Source of the DNA: Lysinibacillus fusiformis
GTDB lineage: Bacteria > Bacillota > Bacilli > Bacillales_A > Planococcaceae
Assembly: GCA_030027265.1 (NCBI GenBank)
Contig: JASENG010000001.1
Span: 434,001 to 498,000, forward strand
DNA length: 64,000 bases
Direction: 5' to 3'
This document shows, one piece after another, positions 16,163 through 28,381 of the stretch; the first letter of the stretch is position 1; every line of letters starts with the position of its first letter. A model generated the notes under the pieces. The model saw only the letters and a list, made by a program, of their open reading frames with translations. It did no database searches and was not told the DNA's origin. Made by a program: the position numbers and the translations under genes.

Positions 16163-16191
16163 TTGACATCATATTGGAGATTTGATAATTT
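16163..16191 (+). promoter_or_regulatory. hrcA operon promoter
   Basis: TTGACA (16163-16168) is a consensus -35. Downstream, GATAAT (16184-16189) or TAATTT (16186-16191) can serve as -10. The CIRCE operator begins about 11 bases further on, so HrcA binding would overlap the transcription start. Confidence 0.7.
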
Positions 16192-16201
16192 AATAATAGT
16201 A

Positions 16202-16228
16202 TTAGCACTCCTTACTAACGAGTGCTAA
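16202..16228. promoter_or_regulatory. CIRCE operator (HrcA binding site)
   Basis: TTAGCACTC (16202-16210), nine bases, GAGTGCTAA (16220-16228): an exact match to the CIRCE consensus TTAGCACTC-N9-GAGTGCTAA. It lies directly upstream of hrcA and predicts autoregulated heat-shock control of hrcA-grpE-dnaK. Confidence 0.98.
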
Positions 16229-16242
16229 CAGAGGTGATGGCA

Positions 16243-17277
16243 ATGTTAACGAATCGACAATTACAAATATTGCAAGTAATCGTTGATGATTTTGTTACTT
16301 CAGCTCAACCAGTAGGATCACGCCAAATTTCAAAGAAAGAATGGATTACTTCTAGTCCAGCGACAATCCGCAACGAGATGGCCGATCTAGAAGAGCTTGG
16401 GTTTATCGAAAAAACTCATACGTCTTCAGGTCGAGTACCTTCCGAAAAGGGTTATCGATTTTATGTAGATCATTTACTGCAACCGATCTCGATGTCTGCT
16501 CGTGAAATTGGCTTATTTCAATCAATTTATAAAAATCAAATTGTAGAGATGGAACAAGTAATTCGTGAATCTGCTAACATTTTGTCTGATTTAACTTCTT
16601 ATACAACGATTTTGCTTGGACCTAATGTAAGTAAACATCGCGTAAAGAGATTTCAAATTGTCCCTTTATCGGAACATACTGCAGTAGCAATCATTGTTAC
16701 GGATAATGGACATGTCGAAAATCGAACAATTACACTCCCACAAGGATTCATTCCTTCTGATATTGAAAAAACGGTCAATATTCTAAATGAACGTTTAGTG
16801 GGTGTTTCATTATTAGAGCTACAAAGCAGGCTTGAATTGGAAACTTTCAATGTTTTAAGGCAGCATGTCCATACAGCGGATTCTTTTATCCAATCATTAA
16901 GGAATATTGCTACCTTCCAAAATGAAGGCAAGATTTATTTTGGAGGAAAAACTAATATGCTTAATCAGCCAGAGTTCCACGATTTAAATAAAGTTCGGGC
17001 ACTTATGGAAATGATGGAAAAGGAAAGCCAGGTTATTTCTTTGTTCCATCCTGAAGATACAGGCATTCATATACGAATTGGTTCTGAAAACAATCATATC
17101 GTAATGGATGATTTAAGTGTAATCACAGCAACGTACTCAGTCGGTAATGATCAAGAGGGTTCGATTGCAATTATCGGTCCTAAAAGAATGGATTATCAAC
17201 GTGTTGTGTCGCTGCTTGATGTGATGCGAAGTGGGCTTTCAAGTGCACTATCAAATAAAGTAAACGATGGGTTATAA
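16243..17277 (+). CDS. hrcA: Heat-inducible transcription repressor HrcA
   Basis: 344 residues, family length. HrcA binds CIRCE and represses class I heat-shock genes; GroEL maintains its activity. An N-terminal winged helix ([18 protein letters not shown] ... [20 protein letters not shown] ... [16 protein letters not shown]) is followed by the dimerisation/inserted domain. I start at ATG 16243, six bases after GAGGTG. The upstream GTG at 16222 lies within CIRCE. The 3' end carries the grpE ribosome binding site. Confidence 0.97.
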   Translation: MLTNRQLQILQVIVDDFVTSAQPVGSRQISKKEWITSSPATIRNEMADLEELGFIEKTHTSSGRVPSEKGYRFYVDHLLQPISMSAREIGLFQSIYKNQIVEMEQVIRESANILSDLTSYTTILLGPNVSKHRVKRFQIVPLSEHTAVAIIVTDNGHVENRTITLPQGFIPSDIEKTVNILNERLVGVSLLELQSRLELETFNVLRQHVHTADSFIQSLRNIATFQNEGKIYFGGKTNMLNQPEFHDLNKVRALMEMMEKESQVISLFHPEDTGIHIRIGSENNHIVMDDLSVITATYSVGNDQEGSIAIIGPKRMDYQRVVSLLDVMRSGLSSALSNKVNDGL

Positions 17278-17290
17278 GGAGGAAACATTT

Positions 17291-17869
17291 GTGTCTGAGA
17301 CGACGGAAAACAAAGAACAACTAGAAGAAGTAAATGAACAAACAACTGAAGAAGCAACTAACAGCACAGATAATGAGCAAAATGAAGAGCAAGCGGAATT
17401 ATCTGCAGATGAGCAATTAACTTCTAAAATTGCAGAGCTTGAAGCAAAACTGCAAGAAGAAGAAAGCCGTTACTTGCGTCTTCGTGCTGACTACGATAAT
17501 ATGCGACGTCGCACGCAATTAGATCGTGAAGCAGCTGAAAAATATCGTGCTCAAAAGCTGCTGACAGAACTTTTGCCTGTAATTGACAACTTAGAGCGTG
17601 CATTACAAGTAGAAGTAACTTCAGAAGACGCTGTTTCTCTTTATAAAGGGATTGAAATGGTTCACAAAACGTTGATTGATGCAACAAAACAAGAAGGATT
17701 AGAGCTAATCCCTGCAGAAGGTGAAGCTTTTGACCCGAATGTTCATCAAGCGGTAATGCAAGAATCAGATTCTGAAAAGGAAACTGGTATTGTGTTAAAA
17801 GAGCTTCAAAAAGGTTATAAGTTAAAAGACCGCGTATTACGGCCATCTATGGTTTCAGTAAACGAATAA
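17291..17869 (+). CDS. grpE: Nucleotide exchange factor GrpE
   Basis: 192 residues. GrpE exchanges ADP for ATP on DnaK. An acidic disordered N-terminus (about 1-50) precedes a long coiled coil (residues about 50-90, [20 protein letters not shown]) and the beta-rich C-terminal domain with [13 protein letters not shown]. The start is GTG 17291, because AAGGAGG (17276-17283) is optimally spaced. An ATG at 17267 lies upstream of that site, inside hrcA. dnaK follows after 64 bases. Confidence 0.96.
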   Translation: MSETTENKEQLEEVNEQTTEEATNSTDNEQNEEQAELSADEQLTSKIAELEAKLQEEESRYLRLRADYDNMRRRTQLDREAAEKYRAQKLLTELLPVIDNLERALQVEVTSEDAVSLYKGIEMVHKTLIDATKQEGLELIPAEGEAFDPNVHQAVMQESDSEKETGIVLKELQKGYKLKDRVLRPSMVSVNE

Positions 17870-17918
17870 TTCAAATTTTATATGTGAAAAACACTAATTC
17901 CGTGTTTTAAATAATTAG

Positions 17919-19766
<1,848 letters not shown>

Positions 19767-19793
19767 GTCTATCATGATTTAAAGATGAAATGA

Positions 19794-19833
19794 GAAAAAG
19801 TCAAAGCCGAAACAAACGGACTTTGACTTTTTC
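19794..19833 (+). terminator. Terminator between dnaK and dnaJ
   Basis: GAAAAAGTCAAAG (from 19794) pairs with CTTTGACTTTTTC (19821-19833), and the stem ends in T-runs. It separates dnaJ from the CIRCE operon. Confidence 0.88.
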
Positions 19834-19998
19834 ACTGTTATGGAAATTAGAAGATCCGTCAATTTCAAACTCTATAGTTCCAAATAATTTACATTAAGAG
19901 TTCAAAATTAAAAGTTGGCTAAATAAAATCAAACTTCATATACAGTATTATTCGAACATGTTAAAATATACGTTATGAAAAAGAGCGGAGTGTGACCG

Positions 19999-21117
19999 AT
20001 GAGTAAACGCGATTACTATGAAGTGCTTGGCGTTAGTAAAAGTGCAAGCAAAGATGAAATAAAGAAAGCCTATCGCAAACTTTCAAAGCAATATCATCCA
20101 GATATCAATAAAGAAGCTGGTGCAGACGAGAAGTTTAAAGAGATTGCAGAAGCCTATGAAGTGTTGAGCGATGATACAAAGCGTTCACAATATGATCAAT
20201 TCGGTCATGAAGGACCTAACCAAGGAGGTTTTGGCGGTTTCGGCGGTTCAGGCTTTGGTGGGTTTGAAGATATCTTCAGCTCATTCTTTGGAGGCGGCGG
20301 ACGTCGATCTGACCCAAATGCTCCAAGAAAAGGAGATGACCTTCAGTACCGTATGAATATTTCCTTCGAGGATGCAGTATTCGGTAAACAAACGGAAATT
20401 GAAATTCCGAAAGAAGAGACATGTGACACTTGTGATGGATCTGGTGCGAAACCAGGAACAAGTGCTAAAACATGTACAACATGTAACGGGGCAGGCCAAG
20501 TAAACCAAGCGGTTGAAACGCCATTTGGACGTATGGTAAATCGTCGCACATGTAATACATGTCATGGTACTGGTAAAATTATTCCAGAAAAATGTAATAC
20601 ATGCCACGGCACTGGTTCAGTCCAAAAACGTAAAAAAATCAAAGTTTCGATTCCAGCAGGTGTTGACGATGGCCAACAACTGCGAGTTTCCGGCCAAGGC
20701 GAGCCAGGTATAAACGGCGGGCCGGCAGGGGATCTATATATCGTGTTCAATGTGAAAAACCACGAGTACTTTGAACGTGATGGCGATGATATTTATTATG
20801 AGTTAAAATTAACATTCCCGCAGGCTGCTCTTGGAGATGAAATCGAAGTACCGACAATCCATGGGAAAGTAAAACTTAAAATTCCGGCAGGAACACAATC
20901 AGGTGCTCAATTCCGCATCAAGGATAAAGGGGTTAAGAACGTTCATGGCTACGGCACGGGACATCAATATGTCATTGTTAAAGTGATGACACCAACAAAA
21001 TTAACCGAAAAACAAAAACAACTACTACGTGATTTTGCAGAAATTAGTGGCGACATCCCAGAAGAACATAGCAGTTCATTATTTGATAAAATCAAAAAGA
21101 CATTTAAAGGTGAATAA
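19999..21117 (+). CDS. dnaJ: Chaperone DnaJ (Hsp40)
   Basis: 372 residues, type I Hsp40. Order of domains: J domain with HPD ([11 protein letters not shown], about 31-41), Gly/Phe-rich region (about 73-105), four CxxCxGxG zinc repeats ([32 protein letters not shown]), then C-terminal substrate-binding domains. It stimulates the DnaK ATPase. The ribosome binding site is modest (GAGCGGAGTGTGACCG). A promoter-like TTGGCT-N18-TATACA lies at 19915-19944. A GC hairpin without a good T-run follows (21127-21153). Confidence 0.97.
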   Translation: MSKRDYYEVLGVSKSASKDEIKKAYRKLSKQYHPDINKEAGADEKFKEIAEAYEVLSDDTKRSQYDQFGHEGPNQGGFGGFGGSGFGGFEDIFSSFFGGGGRRSDPNAPRKGDDLQYRMNISFEDAVFGKQTEIEIPKEETCDTCDGSGAKPGTSAKTCTTCNGAGQVNQAVETPFGRMVNRRTCNTCHGTGKIIPEKCNTCHGTGSVQKRKKIKVSIPAGVDDGQQLRVSGQGEPGINGGPAGDLYIVFNVKNHEYFERDGDDIYYELKLTFPQAALGDEIEVPTIHGKVKLKIPAGTQSGAQFRIKDKGVKNVHGYGTGHQYVIVKVMTPTKLTEKQKQLLRDFAEISGDIPEEHSSSLFDKIKKTFKGE

Positions 21118-21200
21118 TTACACTTTAAGCGTCCGATTATTTTTGGGCGCTTAAGATTTAGTGAACCTTGGAAACGAAATTTTAGAGGAGCTGATTGCAA

Positions 21201-22139
21201 GTGAAATGGACAGAATTGTCGGTTTTAACAACAAACGAAGCGGTTGAAGCAATTTCAAATATTTATCATGAAGCTGGCGCAAGCGGTGTTGTCATTGAAG
21301 ATTCAACAGAAATGGAGAAAGAAAGAGTAGATCAATTTGGAGAAATTTATGACTTGAACCCAAATGATTTTCCGACAAGTGGGGTAATCGTCAAAGCGTA
21401 CTTACCAGCAACTAGCTTTTTAGCAGAAACTGTTGAAGAAATTAAGCTTGCAATCGCCAATCTCGAAAATTTTGATATCAATCTGGGGGAAAATGTTTTT
21501 TCTATGTCCGAGGTGCATGAAGAAGATTGGGCAACGGCTTGGAAGCAATACTATCATCCAGTAAAAATATCAGAAAGATTTACGATTGTGCCTACTTGGG
21601 AAGAATATACACCTGTCAACACTGATGAGCTGATTATTGAGCTGGATCCTGGCATGGCATTTGGTACAGGAACACATCCTACAACAGTAATGTGTTTACA
21701 AGCCTTAGAAAAAGTAGTAAATGCAAAAGATTCGGTAGTAGATGTAGGGACGGGCTCTGGTGTACTGGCAATAGCCGCAGCAATGCTTGGTGCCGAGAAG
21801 GTACATGCCCTGGATTTAGATGCTGTCGCAGTTAAATCTGCATTCGAAAATATTGTACATAATAAAGTACAAGATGTTGCCGAAGTACATCAAGGCAATT
21901 TGCTTGATACGGTTACTGAGCCGGCAGATGTGGTTGTAGCCAATATCTTAGCCGAAATTATAATGACTTTTACAGATGATGCCTTTTCAATTGTAAAACC
22001 TGGTGGACTATATGTAACTTCTGGTATAATTAGTGCGAAAAAAGATGATGTTAAAAAAGCATTGGTTAAATCAGGTTTTGTGATTGAGGAAGTGTTAATG
22101 ATGGAGGATTGGGTAGCCATCATTGCAAGACGACCATAA
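21201..22139 (+). CDS. prmA: Ribosomal protein L11 methyltransferase
   Basis: 312 residues. PrmA trimethylates ribosomal protein uL11. The SAM-binding core is [20 protein letters not shown], preceded by [14 protein letters not shown] and followed by [10 protein letters not shown] (the NPPY-like position). I use GTG 21201, giving [11 protein letters not shown] like other PrmA proteins. An in-frame TTG at 21195 is nearer the ribosome binding site (AGAGGAG) and remains possible. Part of the dnaJ-prmA-rsmE-mtaB block conserved in Bacillales. Confidence 0.95.
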   Translation: MKWTELSVLTTNEAVEAISNIYHEAGASGVVIEDSTEMEKERVDQFGEIYDLNPNDFPTSGVIVKAYLPATSFLAETVEEIKLAIANLENFDINLGENVFSMSEVHEEDWATAWKQYYHPVKISERFTIVPTWEEYTPVNTDELIIELDPGMAFGTGTHPTTVMCLQALEKVVNAKDSVVDVGTGSGVLAIAAAMLGAEKVHALDLDAVAVKSAFENIVHNKVQDVAEVHQGNLLDTVTEPADVVVANILAEIIMTFTDDAFSIVKPGGLYVTSGIISAKKDDVKKALVKSGFVIEEVLMMEDWVAIIARRP

Positions 22140-22144
22140 ACAAG

Positions 22145-22185
22145 GAAAGGAGTTGTCCCAAGAATCCGGGGCAGCTCTTTGTCAT
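22145..22185 (+). terminator. Terminator-like hairpin between prmA and rsmE
   Basis: AAAGGAGTTGTCCC (22146-22159) pairs with GGGGCAGCTCTTT (22168-22180), with wobble pairs and one bulge, followed by T-rich sequence. Probably partial termination inside the block. Confidence 0.65.
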
Positions 22186-22220
22186 TTTTGACTTCTTTTT
22201 ATAAAAAATGGAGGTACATA

Positions 22221-22964
22221 ATGCAACGATATTTTGTACATGAACCCTTTAATGAATCAAACGAAACAATAATTACAGGAGAAAATGCCCGCCATATTTC
22301 CAAAGTTATGCGCATGGAAAGCGGCGATCAACTTGTAGTTGTTCATGCCGATACAGCTTATATATGTGAAATTAGATCAATTGGACAAGAAATCGTTGTA
22401 AAACAAACAGGCAATACGATTCCTTCTCCAGAAATGCCGGTAAAAGTTGATATCGCTTGCGGATTGCCAAAAGGAGATAAGCTCGAGTTAATTACCCAGA
22501 AGGGAACTGAGCTTGGCATGCATGCTTTAATTCCTTTTAGTGCGGAACGTTCGATTGTTAAATGGGATGAAAAAAAAGGCGAAAAAAAAACTGAACGATT
22601 ACAAAAAATCGCTCAGGAAGCGGCTGAACAATCCCATAGAACCCATGTCCCAGCTGTTATCAATCCCATAGCTTTTAAACAATTGCTTAATATCGCTTCT
22701 AACTATGATGCGGTTTTTATTGCAGACGAAGAGGATGCAAAGAAAGAAAATCGCACTAGATTTGCAGATAAACTGAAAAAAGTGTATGATAATGAATCGA
22801 AGTCGATTTTATTAATTTTCGGTCCTGAAGGTGGTATTTCCAGAAATGAAGCAAAAAGCTTATTAGAAGCTGGAGCTGAAACAATGTCTCTGGGACCAAG
22901 AATATTACGAGCAGAAACAGCGCCCTTATATGCTTTATCTGCTATATCATATGAATTTGAATGA
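22221..22964 (+). CDS. rsmE: 16S rRNA (uracil1498-N3)-methyltransferase RsmE
   Basis: 247 residues, SPOUT family. Family signatures: VDIACGLPKGDKLE, QKGTELG, IAQEAAEQSHR, LLIFGPEGGISRNE and LGPRILRAETAPLYAL (the knotted SAM site). It methylates U1498 in the decoding region of 16S rRNA. TGGAGGTACATA precedes ATG 22221. An ATG at 22179 lies in the upstream hairpin and gives an N-terminal extension not typical of the family. Confidence 0.95.
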   Translation: MQRYFVHEPFNESNETIITGENARHISKVMRMESGDQLVVVHADTAYICEIRSIGQEIVVKQTGNTIPSPEMPVKVDIACGLPKGDKLELITQKGTELGMHALIPFSAERSIVKWDEKKGEKKTERLQKIAQEAAEQSHRTHVPAVINPIAFKQLLNIASNYDAVFIADEEDAKKENRTRFADKLKKVYDNESKSILLIFGPEGGISRNEAKSLLEAGAETMSLGPRILRAETAPLYALSAISYEFE

Positions 22965-22979
22965 AAGAGGTGCTAGCCA

Positions 22980-24314
22980 GTGTCAACGGTGGCTTTTCAT
23001 ACTTTAGGCTGTAAAGTAAACCATTATGAAACGGAAAGTATTTGGCAGCTTTTTAAAGAAGAAGGATATGAACGTACTGAGTTTGATCATAAAGCAGACG
23101 TTTATGTAATAAATACATGTACGGTAACAAATACAGGAGATAAAAAATCGCGTCAAGTAATTCGACGAGCTGTTCGACAGAATCCGGATGCGGTAATCTG
23201 TGTTACTGGTTGCTATGCTCAAACTTCTCCTGCAGAAATTATGGCGATTCCAGGAGTAGATATCGTTGTAGGAACGCAAGATCGTCAAAAAATGTTAGGT
23301 TATATTGAACAATATAAAGTAGAACGCCAACCGATTAATGCGGTTGGAAACATTATGAAAAATCGTGTATATGAAGAGCTGGACGTGCCATATTTTACAG
23401 ACCGTACTCGTGCATCTTTAAAAATCCAAGAAGGATGCAATAACTTCTGTACATTCTGTATTATCCCTTGGGCTCGCGGACTAATGCGTTCTCGCGATCC
23501 TCAGGAGGTTATTCGTCAAGCGCAGCAATTGGTTGATGCTGGTTACCTTGAAATCGTGTTAACAGGGATTCACACAGGTGGATATGGACAAGATTTCAAA
23601 GATTACAACTTAGCGCAACTGCTACGTGACCTTGAAGAAAATGTAAAAGGCTTAAAACGTTTGCGTATTTCTTCAATCGAAGCTTCTCAATTAACCGACG
23701 AAGTAATTGAAGTGCTAAAAAATTCAAATGTCGTTGTACGCCATCTGCACATTCCGATTCAATCTGGATCTGATACAGTATTAAAACGTATGCGACGTAA
23801 ATATACAATGGATTTCTTCGCAGAACGTCTGGAACGCTTAAATGAAGCTTTACCAGACCTGGCCATTACTTCGGATGTAATCGTTGGATTCCCGGGTGAA
23901 ACAGAAGAAGAATTTATGGAAACATTTAACTTCATTGCAAAACATCAATTTGCGGAACTTCATGTATTCCCATACTCCAAACGAACTGGTACCCCAGCAG
24001 CAAGAATGGAAGACCAAGTTGATGAAGATGTTAAAAATGAACGTGTGCACCGTTTGCTGACTCTAAACGACCAATTGGCAAAAGAGTATGCTTCTCGCTT
24101 TGAAGGTGAAGTGCTTGAAGTCATTCCGGAAGAACATTACAAAGAATCCAATCAAAAAAATCTAATCGTAGGTTACACTGACAATTATCTGCGTGTTGTA
24201 TTTGAAGGTTCAGATGAAATGATTGGCAAACTTGTTAAAGTTAAAGTAGAAAAAGCAGGCTATCCATATTGTAAAGGCCAATTTGTACGGGTTTTAGAAG
24301 AACAAGTTCAATAA
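22980..24314 (+). CDS. mtaB: tRNA ms2t6A37 methylthiotransferase MtaB
   Basis: 444 residues, radical-SAM methylthiotransferase (YqeV). It adds the methylthio group to t6A37 of tRNAs reading ANN codons. The N-terminal MTTase domain supplies three cluster cysteines (LGCKVNHYE, NTCTVTN, GCYAQ); the radical-SAM motif is CNNFCTFC. QSGSDTVLKRMRRKY and a C-terminal TRAM domain (about 375-440) follow. GTG start with AGAGGTG upstream. It ends with a clear terminator. Confidence 0.95.
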   Translation: MSTVAFHTLGCKVNHYETESIWQLFKEEGYERTEFDHKADVYVINTCTVTNTGDKKSRQVIRRAVRQNPDAVICVTGCYAQTSPAEIMAIPGVDIVVGTQDRQKMLGYIEQYKVERQPINAVGNIMKNRVYEELDVPYFTDRTRASLKIQEGCNNFCTFCIIPWARGLMRSRDPQEVIRQAQQLVDAGYLEIVLTGIHTGGYGQDFKDYNLAQLLRDLEENVKGLKRLRISSIEASQLTDEVIEVLKNSNVVVRHLHIPIQSGSDTVLKRMRRKYTMDFFAERLERLNEALPDLAITSDVIVGFPGETEEEFMETFNFIAKHQFAELHVFPYSKRTGTPAARMEDQVDEDVKNERVHRLLTLNDQLAKEYASRFEGEVLEVIPEEHYKESNQKNLIVGYTDNYLRVVFEGSDEMIGKLVKVKVEKAGYPYCKGQFVRVLEEQVQ

Positions 24315-24328
24315 TAAGGTTCAAGATC

Positions 24329-24364
24329 AAACGACAGGACTAGAAATAGTTCTGTCGTTTTTAT
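24329..24364 (+). terminator. mtaB terminator
   Basis: AAACGACAG (24329-24337) pairs with CTGTCGTTT and the run continues as TTTTT; loop region GACTAGAAATAGTT. Confidence 0.85.
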
Positions 24365-24448
24365 AATGTCAAGCGAGGTTTCTAGTTGTATAAAAATATC
24401 AAAGCAAGGTAAAGTAACCATATAATCTGTACTGCTTTGAAATTATCT

Positions 24449-24477
24449 TTCACAATAATTTACTTTAATGGTATTAT
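24449..24477 (+). promoter_or_regulatory. deoC promoter
   Basis: TTCACA (24449-24454), 17-base spacer, TATTAT (24472-24477): one mismatch from consensus in each box, 40 bases before the deoC ATG. Confidence 0.65.
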
Positions 24478-24517
24478 GGAAGAGGTACGGACAACTAATG
24501 AAAAAGGAGTAATTTTT

Positions 24518-25186
24518 ATGACTCAAAATTACGCTGCAATGATCGATCATACATTATTAAAAGCAGAAACTACAAAAGCTCAAATTGATAAAATTTGTCA
24601 AGAAGCATTAAAATACGAATTTGCTTCTGTATGTGTGAATCCAACGTGGGTTAAAAATTCAAGTGAAATACTAGCTGGTTCAAATGTGAAAGTTTGTACG
24701 GTTATTGGATTCCCATTAGGAGCAACAACTCCTCAGGTTAAAGCATTTGAAACAACTAATGCGATTGAAAACGGAGCTCGGGAAATCGATATGGTTATCA
24801 ATATCGGGGCATTGAAAGATGGGAATTATGATCTTGTCCTCGAAGATATCAAAGCAGTAGTTACTGCTGCAAATGGTACTTTAGTAAAAGTCATTATTGA
24901 AACTTCTCTTCTGACAGATGAAGAAAAAGTAAAAGCTTGCGAATTATCAGTAGAAGCTGGTGCAGACTTTGTTAAAACTTCAACTGGATTTTCAACTGGT
25001 GGAGCAACAGCAGAAGATGTTGCCTTAATGAGAAAAACAGTAGGTCCAGAAATCGGTGTGAAAGCATCAGGTGGTGTCAGAAGTCTGGAAGATATGCAAA
25101 AAATGATCGAAGCCGGAGCAACTCGAATCGGTGCAAGTTCTGGTGTAGCGATAATGAATGGACTAATTTCTGATTCCAGTTATTAA
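24518..25186 (+). CDS. deoC: Deoxyribose-phosphate aldolase
   Basis: 222 residues. It splits 2-deoxyribose-5-phosphate into glyceraldehyde-3-phosphate and acetaldehyde in deoxynucleoside breakdown. The Schiff-base lysine is K153 in [15 protein letters not shown]91 in [13 protein letters not shown] and the ASGGVR phosphate site are present. ATG 24518 follows AAAAGGAGTAATTTTT. The longer reading from 24437 begins before the promoter -10. It has its own promoter and no nucleoside-catabolism neighbours, unlike the B. subtilis dra operon. Confidence 0.96.
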   Translation: MTQNYAAMIDHTLLKAETTKAQIDKICQEALKYEFASVCVNPTWVKNSSEILAGSNVKVCTVIGFPLGATTPQVKAFETTNAIENGAREIDMVINIGALKDGNYDLVLEDIKAVVTAANGTLVKVIIETSLLTDEEKVKACELSVEAGADFVKTSTGFSTGGATAEDVALMRKTVGPEIGVKASGGVRSLEDMQKMIEAGATRIGASSGVAIMNGLISDSSY

Positions 25187-25200
25187 TTTTTAAAATGCTA

Positions 25201-25229
25201 TTGACTGATTTTGAACAATACGATATAAT
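25201..25229 (+). promoter_or_regulatory. rpsU promoter
   Basis: TTGACT (25201-25206), exactly 17 bases, perfect TATAAT (25224-25229). A strong sigma-A promoter about 60 bases before rpsU. Confidence 0.85.
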
Positions 25230-25295
25230 TCTTTAGTACACAACTAACATATGTTGATTGTGTATTGACGTGTGTTCGGAGGGAGGGAAAGAGAG

Positions 25296-25469
25296 ATGTC
25301 AAAAACTGTCGTTAGAAAAAACGAATCGCTTGAAGATGCTCTTCGCCGCTTCAAACGTACTGTATCTAAAAGTGGTACTATTCAAGAAGTAAGAAAACGC
25401 GAATTTTACGAAAAACCAAGCGTAAAACGTAAAAAGAAATCAGAAGCTGCACGTAAACGTAAGTGGTAA
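25296..25469 (+). CDS. rpsU: 30S ribosomal protein bS21
   Basis: 57 residues, standard length: [20 protein letters not shown], then the basic tail ending EAARKRKW. It is the last-assembled small-subunit protein near the anti-Shine-Dalgarno end of 16S rRNA. GGAGGGAGGGAAAGAG precedes ATG 25296. The upstream in-frame start at 25272 is not supported. In B. subtilis yqeY follows directly; no yqeY is visible here. Confidence 0.97.
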   Translation: MSKTVVRKNESLEDALRRFKRTVSKSGTIQEVRKREFYEKPSVKRKKKSEAARKRKW

Positions 25470-25532
25470 TTTCCTAACAAATCCCTACGTTCATAACACG
25501 CAATTTTATGATTCATCCAGGTAAAAACTGAT

Positions 25533-25573
25533 ATACCCTAGTATTTGTTCTTTAGCAAATACTAGGGTATTTT
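25533..25573 (+). terminator. rpsU terminator
   Basis: ATACCCTAGTATTTG (25533-25547) is perfectly complementary to the arm at 25556-25570, followed by TTTT. One of the strongest hairpins in the window. Confidence 0.92.
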
Positions 25574-25922
25574 GCATTTTCTCCAAAAGACAATCTAGAA
25601 ATATTATGGTCAATAATACACATTTTATTAATAGAAATTTTGAGAATATATTTAAGATCGTTGACGCATCGATATTATATTCAGATTAGAATAATTTGTT
25701 AAGAAGCGGATTATGAAGTATTATGAAGTCAGACTTTGAAGCGAAAAGAATCAAAAAATCATTCATTTTTATTTATAACATCGTTTAGCATATATTTCGC
25801 ATATAGTTTCCTCGAACCATGTCTATTTGAATTTAATTTCTCCGCCTTTATCAAATCACAATAGTGCGCATTTAAAAAAATTTTCCATGTAGAATATAAA
25901 TAAGTTAAAATTATTCGTTATT
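25574..25922. other. AT-rich gap without genes upstream of nfeD
   Basis: About 350 bases of AT-rich sequence with no reading frame, strong repeat or hairpin that I can support. It occupies the place where B. subtilis carries yqeY. I see no remnant of that gene. Confidence 0.6.
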
Positions 25923-25948
25923 TGAAACTTTTTTGACATTAATCCGTA
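25923..25948 (+). promoter_or_regulatory. Sigma-W-type ECF promoter of nfeD-floA
   Basis: TGAAAC (25923-25928), exactly 16 bases, CGTA (25945-25948), an exact match to the sigma-W consensus. The spacer begins with the T-run usual for these promoters. In B. subtilis the orthologous yqeZ-yqfA-yqfB operon is known to be sigma-W dependent, so sequence and precedent agree. Confidence 0.85.
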
Positions 25949-26014
25949 AAGTTAATTGTACTTCATTATTGTAGGAATCATACCCATAAAGCAATAACCG
26001 TGAGGAGGGTAGAG

Positions 26015-27346
26015 ATGAGAAAAACAAAAACCTTTAGTTGGATTCTTTTATGTTTACTTTCTTTTTCATTCCTTATGCCGAGTCTTTCAGCGGTAGCCAG
26101 TGGGAAAGTCTATCATATACCTCTTGAAAACGAAGTAGAGGATGGGTTGAAGGCTTTTCTTGAAAGAGCTTTTAATGAGGCGATTGAAGAAGGTGCAGAA
26201 ACGATTATATTAGAAATACATACACCAGGTGGCTATGTTACATCTGCAGATGAAATTGCAAAAATAATCGATAATTCTTCTATCGAAGTAGTTGCTTTCA
26301 TAAATTCGAAAGCGTTATCAGCAGGAGCTTTTATAGCATTGCATGCTGACAAAATTTATATGGTACCAAATGCGACTATGGGTGCTGCGGCAATTATAGA
26401 TGGTGCGGGCAATGCTGCAGATGAAAAAAGAAATAGTGCCTGGATAGCTGCAATGGAAGCAGCTGCTGAGGCGAATAAGAGAGAACCGATCTATGCTAGA
26501 GCAATGGCAGATAGTTCTGTGCCTTTGCCGAAATATCGAGCACAGGAAGGAAAGCTATTGACACTTTCTGCAGAAGAAGCTTTGGAGGTCAAATATTCAG
26601 AAGGTACGGTATCCAATTTAAATGAACTTCTCGAAAAACTGAATCTTTCTGAAAGTGAAGTTGTCTCAATCGAACCGACTTTTGCGGAAAAACTGGCGAG
26701 ATTTATTACAAATCCAATTGTTGTGACCCTTCTCTTAACAATTGGCTGTTTTGGATTAGTTTTTGAATTGTTTTCACCTGGTTTTGGTATACCGGGAATC
26801 ATTGGTCTATCTTCATTTGGATTATTCTTTTTCGGTCACACACTAGCAGGATTTGCAGGATATGAATCTGTTTTAATCTTTATTATTGGTCTAGCTTTAC
26901 TCGTGGCCGAATTGGTTGTACCAGGAGGAATTGTGGGCATAATTGGAGGAGCGCTTATGATCATCAGTTTATTATTTGCTGGGGAAAGTGTGGTTCATAT
27001 GGCATATTCCATTTTAATCGCTGTATTTATTGCAATAATAGGAATGGTGATATTAATGAAATTCTTTGGAAAAAATCTTCATGTTTTTAATAAGCTGATT
27101 TTAAGAGATGCTACCACTACGGAAGAAGGGTATGTTTCCAATGTGAATCGAATTGATCTGTTAGGCAAAATGGGCGACACGATTACACCACTTCGCCCGG
27201 CAGGAACAATTATAGTCGATAATGAGAGAATTGATGCCGTTTCAGAAGGCAGCTATATTGATGCAAATCGGCAAGTGGAAGTTATTCAAGTTGAAGGCTC
27301 TAGAATTGTAGTGAGAGAAATGAAAAAAGGAGTGGATGAAATATGA
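26015..27346 (+). CDS. yqeZ: NfeD-family membrane-bound serine protease (long form)
   Basis: 443 residues. A signal peptide (about 1-29, ending SAVASG) is followed by a ClpP/SppA-like protease domain. [19 protein letters not shown] forms the oxyanion region and S102 in [12 protein letters not shown] is the likely nucleophile, with K138 or K155 as partner. Four to five membrane segments (about 230-350) and a C-terminal OB-fold NfeD domain follow. Partner of the flotillin encoded next, in membrane-stress and lipid-domain physiology. ATG 26015 follows GAGGAGGGTAGAG. The GTG at 26000 is within the ribosome binding site. ATGA overlap with floA. Confidence 0.93.
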   Translation: MRKTKTFSWILLCLLSFSFLMPSLSAVASGKVYHIPLENEVEDGLKAFLERAFNEAIEEGAETIILEIHTPGGYVTSADEIAKIIDNSSIEVVAFINSKALSAGAFIALHADKIYMVPNATMGAAAIIDGAGNAADEKRNSAWIAAMEAAAEANKREPIYARAMADSSVPLPKYRAQEGKLLTLSAEEALEVKYSEGTVSNLNELLEKLNLSESEVVSIEPTFAEKLARFITNPIVVTLLLTIGCFGLVFELFSPGFGIPGIIGLSSFGLFFFGHTLAGFAGYESVLIFIIGLALLVAELVVPGGIVGIIGGALMIISLLFAGESVVHMAYSILIAVFIAIIGMVILMKFFGKNLHVFNKLILRDATTTEEGYVSNVNRIDLLGKMGDTITPLRPAGTIIVDNERIDAVSEGSYIDANRQVEVIQVEGSRIVVREMKKGVDEI

Positions 27347-28341
27347 TTTTTGACGCAGCAGCGATCAGTTTAATTGTAACAATTGTTTTAATCATAATCG
27401 TATTATCTGTGATTTTAACGATTGTACCGGTTGCACTATGGATTAGTGCGATTGCAGCAGGTGTGCGTGTTAGTATTTTTACGTTAATTGGAATGAGGTT
27501 ACGTCGAGTTATTCCTGCGCGAATTGTAAATCCTTTAATTAAGGCACACAAAGCAGGTTTAGATGTTTCGATTAATCAGTTGGAGTCTCACTATTTAGCA
27601 GGCGGTAATGTTGACCGCGTTGTTAATGCATTAATTGCTGCTCAACGTGCAAATATCGAGCTGTCATTTGAACGTGCAGCAGCGATAGATTTAGCAGGAC
27701 GTGACGTATTAGAGGCAGTACAAATGTCTGTAAACCCAAAAGTAATCGAGACACCATTTATTGCTGGTGTAGCCATTAACGGGATTGAAGTAAAAGCAAA
27801 AGCTCGAATTACTGTACGTGCCAACCTGGACCGTTTAGTTGGTGGTGCTGGAGAGGATACGATTATTGCACGTGTAGGTGAGGGGATCGTATCGACAATC
27901 GGTTCTTCTGAGAGCCATTCAAAAGTATTGGAAAACCCAGATCTTATTTCTCAAACAGTTCTTTCTAAAGGATTGGATTCTGGTACGGCATTTGAAATCT
28001 TATCGATTGATATTGCGGACGTTGACGTAGGCAAGAATATTGGTGCCGAGCTGCAAATTGAACAGGCTCAGGCGGACAAAAATATTGCACAAGCTAAAGC
28101 GGAAGAACGCCGTGCAATGGCTGTAGCCAATGAGCAGGAAATGGTTGCAAAAGTTCAAGAGATGAAAGCGAAAGTAGTAGAAGCAGAGGCGGAAGTACCG
28201 TTAGCCATGGCAGAAGCATTACGCAATGGCAACTTTGGCATAATGGACTATATGAACTATAAAAATATTCAAGCGGATACTTCGATGAGAGATTCTATTG
28301 CGAAAGTAACTTCTGATAAACCAGATTCAAACGAAAAATAA
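27343..28341 (+). CDS. floA: Flotillin-like protein FloA
   Basis: 332 residues. An N-terminal membrane hairpin (about 5-50) is followed by an SPFH domain ([40 protein letters not shown]) and a C-terminal Glu/Ala-rich coiled coil ([20 protein letters not shown]). FloA scaffolds functional membrane microdomains. The C-terminus ends with a variable tail. ATG overlaps the nfeD stop; AAAAAGGAGTGG lies upstream within nfeD. Expected to be co-transcribed from the sigma-W promoter. Confidence 0.96.
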   Translation: MIFDAAAISLIVTIVLIIIVLSVILTIVPVALWISAIAAGVRVSIFTLIGMRLRRVIPARIVNPLIKAHKAGLDVSINQLESHYLAGGNVDRVVNALIAAQRANIELSFERAAAIDLAGRDVLEAVQMSVNPKVIETPFIAGVAINGIEVKAKARITVRANLDRLVGGAGEDTIIARVGEGIVSTIGSSESHSKVLENPDLISQTVLSKGLDSGTAFEILSIDIADVDVGKNIGAELQIEQAQADKNIAQAKAEERRAMAVANEQEMVAKVQEMKAKVVEAEAEVPLAMAEALRNGNFGIMDYMNYKNIQADTSMRDSIAKVTSDKPDSNEK

Positions 28342-28381
28342 TTTTACAAACACACCTGATGAAGGGAGTGTGATGGGCTAG

